Positions 56,609 through 64,000 of a stretch of DNA of 64,000 nt are shown piece after piece. The DNA comes from Methylomonas lenta. Lineage in GTDB: Bacteria > Pseudomonadota > Gammaproteobacteria > Methylococcales > Methylomonadaceae. The DNA is taken from contig NZ_LUUI01000105.1 of the NCBI RefSeq assembly GCF_001644015.1, positions 22,225 to 86,224 of the forward strand, written 5' to 3'. The position numbers and the translations under genes were made by a program. The notes under the pieces were generated by a model. It searched no databases. It was not told the DNA's origin and saw only the letters and a list, made by a program, of their open reading frames with translations. The stretch's first letter is position 1. Each line of letters begins with the position of its first letter.

Positions 56609-59600
56609 ATGTTGACACTATCCGGTACCCCCGCACTTTCCACATTTCGTATTGAAAAATTGCTCAGCCAGTTGCAAGCTCTGGATAGCCGTATTCAGAC
56701 AGTCACCGCGCATTTTGTACATTTTGTAGCGACGCATGATGCTCGATCTCTAGCCGATGAAGAAACTGAAATTTTGCTGCGCTTGCTGGATTACGGTTAT
56801 CCCAGTGTGGAGGCAGTTTCTGGCGGCACTGAAACCAAGCTTTGGGTGGTGCCACGTTTAGGCACTATTTCACCTTGGTCAAGTAAAGCGTCTGAAATTG
56901 CCGAGCGCTGCGGATTGTCTGCAGTCAAACGGTTAGAACGCGGTATCGAATATCGCTTTACCAGCTCTGCTGAGTTAAGCGCCGCAGCCGTGCAGAAATT
57001 AGCTGCCGTACTGCATGACCGCATGACACAGCAAATTGTCACGGATGCCGCCCAGCTTGATCTATTTGCCGAACATGAACCCAAGCCTTTGCAAACAGTA
57101 GCCATTATTGAGCAAGGTCGTGCCGCACTACTGACAGCCAATACAGCCTTGGGTCTGGCTTTGTCCGCAGATGAAATCGATTATTTGACCGACAGTTTTA
57201 CCAAATTGGGCCGCAACCCGACCGACGTCGAGTTGATGATGTTCGCCCAGGCCAATTCGGAACATTGCCGGCATAAAATTTTCAACGCCAGCTGGACGAT
57301 AGATGGCGAGGAACAGGCCAAGTCCCTGTTTGCGATGATACGCAATACCCATAGCCACAATCCGCACGGTGTGTTGTCGGCATACAGCGACAACGCTTCT
57401 GTGATGGCCGGGCCGACTGCGCAAGTGTTTATCCGCGATGCCAATACTCACAGCTATGCTTATGTAGAAGAGCAGGCGCATATTCTGATGAAAGTGGAAA
57501 CCCACAATCATCCGACGGCGATTTCGCCGCATCCGGGCGCAGCCACAGGTTCCGGCGGCGAAATTCGTGACGAAGGTGCCACCGGGCGCGGTTCGGCGAC
57601 CAAAGCTGGTCTGACCGGCTTTAGCGTCTCGCATTTAAAAATCCCCGGCTTGGCACAACCCTGGGAAAGCGATAACGGCAAGCCGGAGCGCATTGCCTCG
57701 GCGTTGGATATCATGCTGGAAGGCCCGATAGGTGGCGCGGCGTTTAACAACGAATTCGGCCGCCCGAATATTGCCGGTTATTTCCGCAGTTTCGAACAAC
57801 CGGCAGAAACCGGCGCGGCCAATGAATTTCGTGGCTATCACAAACCCATCATGATCGCCGGCGGCATGGGCAATATTCGGCCAATGTTGGTGGATAAACA
57901 CCCGATTCCAGCTGGTTCGTTGATCATTATCTTGGGTGGTCCGGCCATGTTGATTGGTTTGGGCGGCGGCGCGGCTTCCTCGCAAACCTCGGGCGAAAGT
58001 GCAGCCGAACTGGATTTTGCCTCCGTACAACGGGAAAACCCGGAAATGGAGCGCCGCTGTCAGGAAGTGATCAACCACTGTAATTCCTTGGGCCACAACA
58101 CACCGATTATTTCCATTCATGACATCGGCGCTGGTGGCTTGTCCAATGCGGTGCCGGAGATTATCCACGACTGTGATCGCGGCGGTCGCTTTGAATTGCG
58201 CAAGGTGCAGAATGCCGACAAAGGCATGTCGCCGATGCAAATCTGGTGTAACGAAGCCCAGGAACGCTATGTGGTGGCGATTAAACCCGAATCGCTGGAA
58301 CTGTTTCAATCCTTCTGCGAACGCGAACATTGTTTATACGCCGTGATAGGCGAAGCCACCGACGAAGAGCACCTGAGTTTAAGTGATGCGTGGCTCGACG
58401 GTAAAGATCCAGTAAATCTACCGATGTCGGTATTATTCGGCAAGCCGCCAAAAATCCATAAAGATATACAGCGCCTGCCAAAAACCTTACCTGACCTCCA
58501 ACTCGACCAAGTCGAACTGGCAGAAGCTATCAAACGGGTGCTGGCGTTTCCGGCCGTGGCCGACAAAAGCTTTTTGATTCATATTGGTGACCGCTCGGTA
58601 ACCGGTTTAGTGGCGCGTGACCAAATGGTTGGGCCCTGGCAAGTACCGGTGGCCGATGTGGCCGTTACGGCCTCCGGTTTTTATGCCTATACCGGCGAAG
58701 CCATGGCCCTGGGCGAACGCACACCGCTAGCGTTGATCGATGGCCCTGCATCCGGTCGCATGGCGATTGGTGAAGCCTTGACCAATCTGGCTGCGGCACG
58801 TATCGGCAAACTCAATGACGTCAAATTGTCGGCCAACTGGATGGCGGCATGTGGGACCCCAGGCGAAGATGCCGTGCTGTTCGATACTGTCAAAGCGATC
58901 GGTATGGAATTATGTCCGGAATTGGGTATTGCGATTCCAGTCGGTAAAGACTCGCTGTCGATGAAAACGGTCTGGAAAGACCAGCAGACTGATAGAACCA
59001 TGACATCGCCTGTGTCATTGATCATTACCGCCTTTGCCCCGGTGCAGGATGTGCGTCTTACCTTGACCCCGCAGTTACAGGATGCCGCAATCTGTGGGTC
59101 GGAAGATAGCGTATTACTATTGATAGATCTGGGACAGGGCAAGAATCGGCTGGGTGGTTCGGTGCTGGCCCAGGTTTACAACCAACTGGGCAATCAAGCA
59201 CCGGATCTGGATGATGCCGATTTGTTCAAACGATTTTTCGATACTATTCAGAACTTAAATGAACAAGGCTTGCTGTTAGCTTATCACGACCGCGCGGACG
59301 GCGGTTTGTTAGCCACCGTGACGGAAATGCTGTTTGCCGGTCGCCAGGGCGTTGAGCTGGAGTTATCGGTATTGGGTGATGATGTCTTGGCTGCGTTGTT
59401 CAATGAAGAATTAGGTGCAGTTATACAAGTTAAAACTGCTGAATCCAATCAAGTTTTGCATATTCTGGATCAAGTCGGTTTGAGTCATTGCAGTTATCCG
59501 GTCGGTAAAATCGTTGCCGGGCAGCAATTGATCATCAAGCATGGCGACAATACGCTCTACACGGCCAGTCGGGCAGCGTTACAGCAAATTTGGTCGGAAG

Positions 59601-60508
59601 TCAGCTATCGCATGCAAGCCCTGCGAGATAATCCTGATTGCGCGCGCCAACAATTCGAACGCATTGCAGACGATAACGATCCCGGCTTGACTGCATCATT
59701 GAGTTTTGATGTGAATGATAATGTTGTGGCAAAGTTTGCTAATGCTGCAAGGCCGAAAGTGGCTATTTTGCGTGAACAGGGCGTAAATGGTCATGTGGAA
59801 ATGGCGGCAGCATTTGATAGAGCCGGATTCGCAGCCTTCGACGTGCATATGACCGATATCATTTCCGGTCGGGTCAGTCTGGCCGATTTTAGCGGGCTAG
59901 TAGCCTGTGGCGGCTTTTCCTACGGTGACGTGTTAGGTGCTGGCGGCGGCTGGGCCAAGTCTATCTTATTCAATCCCAAAGCCCGTGATGAATTTGCCGC
60001 CTTTTTCGCCAGACCTGACACCTTTGGTTTGGGGGTTTGTAATGGTTGCCAAATGATGTCCGGCTTGAAAGATATCATTCCGGGTGCCGAACAGTGGCCG
60101 CAGTTCAAACGCAATCTGTCCGAGCAATTTGAAGCACGCGTGGCAATGGTTAAAGTGCAAACATCACCCTCGATTTTCTTCACTGATATGACAGGCTCCC
60201 TGTTGCCGGTGGTCGTGGCGCACGGCGAAGGGCGGGCCGAATTCGGCAACCTCAACCCTGCCAATGCCTCAGTGGCATTGAGTTATGTCGATAACTACGG
60301 CCAAGAAACCACGGCATTCCCGGCAAATCCAAATGGATCGCCTTTGGGTATTACCGGTTTAACAACTAGCGATGGCCGCTTTACTATCATGATGCCGCAT
60401 CCGGAACGCTGCTTTAGAACCGTGCAAAATTCCTGGCACCCATCTGATTGGCTCGAAGATGCTGCCTGGTTGAAGATGTTCAGAAATGCTCGGGTTTGGC
60501 TGGGGTAA
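56609..60508 (+). CDS. purL: Phosphoribosylformylglycinamidine synthase
   Basis: Large single-chain FGAM synthase of purine synthesis, 1299 aa from the ATG at 56609 (a TTG 66 bases earlier was rejected; E. coli PurL is 1295 aa). N-terminal PurS-like part, linker [15 protein letters not shown], the two ATPase halves with [19 protein letters not shown] (about 293-311) and [11 protein letters not shown], and the glutaminase domain at the C-terminus: nucleophile Cys in [12 protein letters not shown] (about 1145) and MPHPERCFR (about 1265). Confidence 0.97.
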   Translation: MLTLSGTPALSTFRIEKLLSQLQALDSRIQTVTAHFVHFVATHDARSLADEETEILLRLLDYGYPSVEAVSGGTETKLWVVPRLGTISPWSSKASEIAERCGLSAVKRLERGIEYRFTSSAELSAAAVQKLAAVLHDRMTQQIVTDAAQLDLFAEHEPKPLQTVAIIEQGRAALLTANTALGLALSADEIDYLTDSFTKLGRNPTDVELMMFAQANSEHCRHKIFNASWTIDGEEQAKSLFAMIRNTHSHNPHGVLSAYSDNASVMAGPTAQVFIRDANTHSYAYVEEQAHILMKVETHNHPTAISPHPGAATGSGGEIRDEGATGRGSATKAGLTGFSVSHLKIPGLAQPWESDNGKPERIASALDIMLEGPIGGAAFNNEFGRPNIAGYFRSFEQPAETGAANEFRGYHKPIMIAGGMGNIRPMLVDKHPIPAGSLIIILGGPAMLIGLGGGAASSQTSGESAAELDFASVQRENPEMERRCQEVINHCNSLGHNTPIISIHDIGAGGLSNAVPEIIHDCDRGGRFELRKVQNADKGMSPMQIWCNEAQERYVVAIKPESLELFQSFCEREHCLYAVIGEATDEEHLSLSDAWLDGKDPVNLPMSVLFGKPPKIHKDIQRLPKTLPDLQLDQVELAEAIKRVLAFPAVADKSFLIHIGDRSVTGLVARDQMVGPWQVPVADVAVTASGFYAYTGEAMALGERTPLALIDGPASGRMAIGEALTNLAAARIGKLNDVKLSANWMAACGTPGEDAVLFDTVKAIGMELCPELGIAIPVGKDSLSMKTVWKDQQTDRTMTSPVSLIITAFAPVQDVRLTLTPQLQDAAICGSEDSVLLLIDLGQGKNRLGGSVLAQVYNQLGNQAPDLDDADLFKRFFDTIQNLNEQGLLLAYHDRADGGLLATVTEMLFAGRQGVELELSVLGDDVLAALFNEELGAVIQVKTAESNQVLHILDQVGLSHCSYPVGKIVAGQQLIIKHGDNTLYTASRAALQQIWSEVSYRMQALRDNPDCARQQFERIADDNDPGLTASLSFDVNDNVVAKFANAARPKVAILREQGVNGHVEMAAAFDRAGFAAFDVHMTDIISGRVSLADFSGLVACGGFSYGDVLGAGGGWAKSILFNPKARDEFAAFFARPDTFGLGVCNGCQMMSGLKDIIPGAEQWPQFKRNLSEQFEARVAMVKVQTSPSIFFTDMTGSLLPVVVAHGEGRAEFGNLNPANASVALSYVDNYGQETTAFPANPNGSPLGITGLTTSDGRFTIMMPHPERCFRTVQNSWHPSDWLEDAAWLKMFRNARVWLG

Positions 60509-60592
60509 GTCGGGGCTTAAATCGTTATGAACGGCTAATTCCAGCTACAGCCTTTTGGCTATACTGGAATTGCTTAGGCTGAACTGAGAATC

Positions 60593-60622
60593 CCGCCAGC
60601 TTGATGCTGGCGGTTTCTGTTT
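60593..60622 (+). terminator. Terminator between convergent purL and ppdK
   Basis: Eight-base stem CCGCCAGC/GCTGGCGG with TTGAT loop followed by a T-rich tail (TTTCTGTTT). It lies 85 bases after purL and just before the ppdK stop on the other strand. Confidence 0.75.
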
Positions 60623-60628
60623 ATCGGT

Positions 60629-63364
60629 TTATTGCTTATCGAGTAATTGAGCGTGTGCTGCAGCCAGACGCGCCACCGGAATCCGCGGAGCGGAGCAGGA
60701 GACATAATTCAAGCCCAAACTATGCACGAATTGTATGGAGCGCGGATGACCGCCGTGTTCACCACAAATACCGACTTTCAAATCAGGACGTTCTTGGCGT
60801 CCCCACTCCACTGCCATTTTCATCAACTTGCCTAAGCCTTGAATATCCAAGGTTTCGAACGGGTTGTCTTGTAACAAGCCGGAATCTTCATAAAGCGGCA
60901 AGAATTTATTTTCTGCATCCTCCCGTGAAAACGAGAAAGTGGCCTGAGTCAGGTCATTGGTACCGAACGAGAAGAATGCCGCAATAGTGGCCAGTTGGTC
61001 GGCCCGAGTGCAGGCACGTACGGTTTCTATCATGGTGCCAAATTTGAAACTAAGGCTGATTTTGTATTCTGCTTCCACTTCGGCCTGAATTTCATCGACA
61101 AATTCTTTAACTTTTTTCAATTCCTGCGCAGTAATCACCTGTGGCACCATGATTTCAGGTTCCACCGGGATGCGGTTTTTCATACAACGTGCCGCAGCTT
61201 CCAAGATGGATCTGATTTGCATTTTGTAGATTTCAGGATAGCTCATGCCCAAACGTACACCGCGATGACCCAACATGGGATTGACTTCGTATAGCTCCAA
61301 AACTTTGTCCAGCATCATTTGTTTTTTGGCGATGGCTTCCAAAATAACTTCTTCATTCAATAAATTGAATGGCGCCGGTAGTTCAGGATGACCGGCCAGC
61401 GTATCCAAGGTGACTCGTTGGCCTTTGACGATGGTCAGATAATGCTTGAGTGAATTAATTTCATCCAGCAATTGATGCTCATTAGGTAAGAATTCGTGCA
61501 TCGGTGGATCAAGCAAACGCACGGTCACCGGATAGGGCGACATGGCTTCGAATAATTGTTCGAAATCGTCGCGCTGAATCGGGAATAATTTAGCCAAGGC
61601 CAGTTCACGTTCTTCGGTGTTATTGGCCAGAATCATATCAATCACCAGCGGTAAACGATCGATCGCGTTGAACATACGTTCGGTACGGCATAAACCTATG
61701 CCTTTGGCACCGTATTCTGCCGCCAACTTTGCCATCGCCGGAGTATCCGCATTGGCATGCACTCGCAGACGCGCATTGTCATCAGCCCAACTCAGCAAGG
61801 TTTTTAAGTCCTGAGAGAAGCTGGGTTTGATGGTCGGAATCCGGCCTAAATAGATATTGCCGGTGCTGCCGTCGATGGTGATCAGGTCACCTTCTTTGAT
61901 ATGAATGTCGCCAACAATGGCCACGCGCGCCCGTACATCGACACGAATATCTTCCGCGCCGGCGACACAAGCCTTGCCCATGCCACGCGCAACCACGGCT
62001 GCGTGTGAGGTTTTGCCGCCACGGCTGGTCAATATGCCCTGAGCGGCAAAAAAGCCATGTATGTCTTCCGGTTTGGTTTCTTCCCGCAGCAAGATCAGGT
62101 CTTCGCCGGTTTTGCCCAAACGGACTGCAGTATCGGCATCGAACACGCACTTGCCGCAAGCCGCACCCGGTGAAGCCGGCAGGCCTTGCGCCAAGGATTG
62201 TTGGCCATGGTCGGCTGTCAATTGTGGATGCAGCAACTGTTCCAGCAATTCCGGATTAATACGCAACAGCGCGCGTTCTTTGCTGATTAAACCTTCCGCT
62301 ACCATGTCGATCGAGGTTTTAACCATCGCTGCAGCGTTCATTTTACCGTTGCGGGTTTGCAGGCAGTACAGCACACCGCGTTCTATGGTGTACTCGTAAT
62401 CCTGAACTTCTTGGTAATGGGTTTCCAATTTATTGCGCAGTTCTACCAATTGACGGTATTGCTCCGGCATTTCTTTAGCCATTTCATGCACAGGCTTGGG
62501 GGTGCGGATACCGGCCACCACGTCTTCGCCTTGAGCGTTTACCAGATATTCACCGTACATTTCATTCACGCCGGTGCCGGGGTTGCGGGTAAATCCCACG
62601 CCGGTAGCGCAATCGTCACCCATGTTGCCGAACACCATGGTGACAATATTGACTGCAGTGCCGCTGGCGACAGCAGGAGTGATATGAAATTCGCGGCGAT
62701 AATCTATCGCACGTTTACCCAGCCAGGAGTTGAATACGGCTTTAATGGCGATTTCCAGTTGTTCGTAAACATCTTCCGGGAAGGGATGGCCGGTTTCGTC
62801 TTTGACCACTTGCAAAAAGAGTTCGCTAATTTCTTGCAACTGATCGGCGCTTAAAGCCACATCGGCTTTGATGCCGGCGTTTCGTTTAACAGCATGAAAA
62901 TGCACATCAAATTTTTCATCATCAATGCCTAATGCTACTTTGCCGAATAGTTGAATGAAGCGGCGATAGGCATCGTAGGCAAAGCGGGCATCGTCGGTCA
63001 TTTCAATCAGACCGGTCAGGGTTTGTTTGTTCAAGCCCAGATTAAGTATGGTATCCATCATGCCCGGCATGGAAATCGCCGAACCGGAACGTACCGAGAC
63101 TAACAAAGGATCGTTAGCGCCGCCAAACTGTTTGCCGGTGGCTTGCTCGATATCGGTAATTTGCTGACGGACTTCTTCCATCAAGTCGCTGGGTAACTGT
63201 TTGTTTTCCAGATACAAAGAACAGGTGTCGGTGGTGATTACAAAACCTGGTGGTACGTTAAGGCCCATTTGCGTCATTTCGCACAAATTTGCGCCCTTGC
63301 CGCCTAGTAATGCTTTATTTTTGCCATCGCCTTTGTCAAATGAGAAGCTGTATTTTGGGTTCAT
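60629..63364 (-). CDS. ppdK: Pyruvate phosphate dikinase
   Basis: Reversible interconversion of pyruvate, ATP and phosphate with PEP, AMP and pyrophosphate. 911 aa from the ATG at 63364 (MNPKYSFSFDKGDG, AAGGT upstream); an in-frame upstream start would add 47 unrelated residues. ATP-grasp N-domain with LGGKGANLCEMTQMGLNVPPGF, phosphohistidine loop ILTSRGGKTSHAAVVARGMG (about 450), C-terminal barrel with GHRGVRLGMSYPEIY and the catalytic Cys in VGICGEHGG (about 860). Pyrophosphate-linked glycolysis of this kind is common in type I methanotrophs. Confidence 0.97.
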   Translation of the reverse strand: MNPKYSFSFDKGDGKNKALLGGKGANLCEMTQMGLNVPPGFVITTDTCSLYLENKQLPSDLMEEVRQQITDIEQATGKQFGGANDPLLVSVRSGSAISMPGMMDTILNLGLNKQTLTGLIEMTDDARFAYDAYRRFIQLFGKVALGIDDEKFDVHFHAVKRNAGIKADVALSADQLQEISELFLQVVKDETGHPFPEDVYEQLEIAIKAVFNSWLGKRAIDYRREFHITPAVASGTAVNIVTMVFGNMGDDCATGVGFTRNPGTGVNEMYGEYLVNAQGEDVVAGIRTPKPVHEMAKEMPEQYRQLVELRNKLETHYQEVQDYEYTIERGVLYCLQTRNGKMNAAAMVKTSIDMVAEGLISKERALLRINPELLEQLLHPQLTADHGQQSLAQGLPASPGAACGKCVFDADTAVRLGKTGEDLILLREETKPEDIHGFFAAQGILTSRGGKTSHAAVVARGMGKACVAGAEDIRVDVRARVAIVGDIHIKEGDLITIDGSTGNIYLGRIPTIKPSFSQDLKTLLSWADDNARLRVHANADTPAMAKLAAEYGAKGIGLCRTERMFNAIDRLPLVIDMILANNTEERELALAKLFPIQRDDFEQLFEAMSPYPVTVRLLDPPMHEFLPNEHQLLDEINSLKHYLTIVKGQRVTLDTLAGHPELPAPFNLLNEEVILEAIAKKQMMLDKVLELYEVNPMLGHRGVRLGMSYPEIYKMQIRSILEAAARCMKNRIPVEPEIMVPQVITAQELKKVKEFVDEIQAEVEAEYKISLSFKFGTMIETVRACTRADQLATIAAFFSFGTNDLTQATFSFSREDAENKFLPLYEDSGLLQDNPFETLDIQGLGKLMKMAVEWGRQERPDLKVGICGEHGGHPRSIQFVHSLGLNYVSCSAPRIPVARLAAAHAQLLDKQ

Positions 63365-63497
63365 TACGTACCTTATGAAAGTTATTGGAAAGGTAGGTTG
63401 ATTATAATGGTTGTCGTTAGAAAAGTTAGGCTTCTTTGGATTAAACTGCTTCCAAACATCGATATTTATACTCCGGATGCAGCTTAAGTTGCTGTGC

Positions 63498-63683
63498 CTA
63501 CCCATCCCGCCCCAATGTTTTCAAGCTGGAATAGCTATAACATCTCAAATCAGTGACATAACCATGCTTGACTGGATTAATCGGCAAATAATACAAGCGA
63601 ATGAAAAAAGTTTTTTCATCGCAAGGGCAATAAACCCAATAATCCCAGTAAACGGGATATACGCCAGAGCCTTGAGTCCGCAT
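63498..63683 (-). pseudogene. Remnant of a REP-associated (IS200-like) transposase
   Basis: The minus-strand frame includes YYLPINPVKHGYVTDLRCYSYSSLKTLG, which matches the C-terminal signature of REP-associated tyrosine transposases (a short helix, NPVKHG, then W/Y-YSS). The catalytic HUH and Tyr parts are not found upstream in any frame, and the frame changes at about 63680, so this is a broken fragment. Confidence 0.55.
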
Positions 63684-63821
63684 AAAGCGTGCTGATTAGC
63701 CATGGATTTTGCGAGAAATTTTCGGCATCTGCTCGTCCTTGTCACCGCTAATAACATAACTCAAGTTATCGACCAACAAATGCGCGGGGGTATGTCTACT
63801 TCTTTTCAGTATAAAAAGTCG

Positions 63822-63851
63822 CCGGAGTACAAACCTAGGTTTGTACTCCGG
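63822..63851. repeat. Perfect 30-bp palindrome
   Basis: CCGGAGTACAAACCT followed directly by its exact inverse, with no loop. It lies about 140 bases from the transposase remnant. No A or T run follows, so it is not a usual terminator; a REP/MITE end or protein-binding site is possible. Confidence 0.8.
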
Positions 63852-63942
63852 GCCAAATAAGCCAATGCGCGTTTGGCAGCAAAGCTGCTGCTTAGGGATT
63901 ACCTAATTTACCGAAGAGTCAATGCCATTAAGTTAAGAAAAA

Positions 63943-63977
63943 GCTCCCTCTCCTGCTGGAGAGGGTTGGGGAGAGGA
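63943..63977 (+). repeat. CCCTCTCC/GGAGAGGG dispersed palindromic repeat
   Basis: CTCCCTCTCCTGCTGGAGAG followed by GGTTGGGGAGAGG. Same type as the core of the MITE-like unit at 39194-39228, and related to the repeats around the 39-42 kb TPR gene. Such units are frequent between genes in many proteobacteria. Confidence 0.6.
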
Positions 63978-64000
63978 GATTTATAATAAGGCAAAAAAGC

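Larger units (their letters stand above)
63365..64000. other. Gene-free right end with repeat debris
   Basis: About 635 bases upstream of ppdK. Contains the decayed transposase fragment, the perfect palindrome and the CCCTCTCC repeat listed separately. The ppdK promoter should be within the first 100 bases but I cannot define it. Confidence 0.5.

Noticed and set aside
63365-63505. 47-codon N-terminal extension of PpdK
   Set aside because: Sequence unlike any PPDK start; ATG at 63364 has AAGGT upstream and begins at the family's normal N-terminus.
63411-63695. 94-codon plus-strand ORF at the right end
   Set aside because: It is the shadow of the transposase remnant on the other strand and has no recognisable features of its own.

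Overview
The window looks like chromosomal sequence from a gammaproteobacterium, most likely a type I methanotroph or close relative (Methylococcales). The basis is gene content and order: hfq-hflX-hflK-hflC-hisZ-purA, dapA-bamC next to purL, a pyruvate phosphate dikinase, a SmbP-like metal-binding protein, and a VPLPA-CTERM/exosortase system with PrsT-type TPR lipoproteins. No methane or methanol oxidation gene is present, so the taxonomic placement is inference.

Layout. 1-2.4 kb: the 5' part of a V/A-type ATPase cluster (B, D, partial I) on the minus strand. 2.5-4.1 kb: purE-purK. 4.1-6.4 kb: a gene-poor stretch with a His-rich SmbP-like protein and an internally deleted NifX-like remnant. 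6.4-9 kb: pcm-ahcY plus a small membrane protein (repair methyltransferase and S-adenosylhomocysteine recycling). 9.3-12.4 kb: a putA without the DNA-binding domain. 12.6-16.6 kb: minus-strand genes including an overlapping run tatD-tcdA-unknown-methyltransferase. 17-29 kb: a plus-strand block of core genes: ettA, hfq, hflX, hflKC, hisZ, purA, an AlaC-like aminotransferase, hom and thrC. 29-34.6 kb: a TPR lipoprotein, convergent dhaL and dhaK, a HAD phosphatase and tRNA-Phe(GAA).

35-48 kb is the accessory, most interesting part: an envelope/exopolysaccharide protein-sorting locus. It holds an exosortase fused to an EpsI domain (XrtD type), four proteins with VPLPA-CTERM-like sorting tails in two flavours, a giant TPR lipoprotein with a duplicated block of about 343 residues, and a TPR-sulfotransferase. 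Sigma-54-type -24/-12 elements (GG-N10-GC) lie upstream of the exosortase gene and of one substrate pair, and a perfect TGGCAC version lies before a third substrate gene. The two PVPAAAWLF-type genes are preceded by a conserved, about 80-nt structured leader RNA. It has two hairpins with compensatory base changes, a GNRA-capped stem, and an arm complementary to the gene's own Shine-Dalgarno sequence. I could not assign it to a known riboswitch class, and it is the best candidate for an undescribed element here.

48-63.4 kb returns to core genes: DUF6524, radA, recJ, a GT39 glycosyltransferase, a PAP2 phosphatase, a YaiI-family protein, dapA, bamC, purL and, on the minus strand, ppdK. The window ends in gene-free DNA with a decayed REP-associated transposase fragment, a perfect 30-bp palindrome and a dispersed CCCTCTCC-type repeat that also occurs near the TPR lipoprotein gene.
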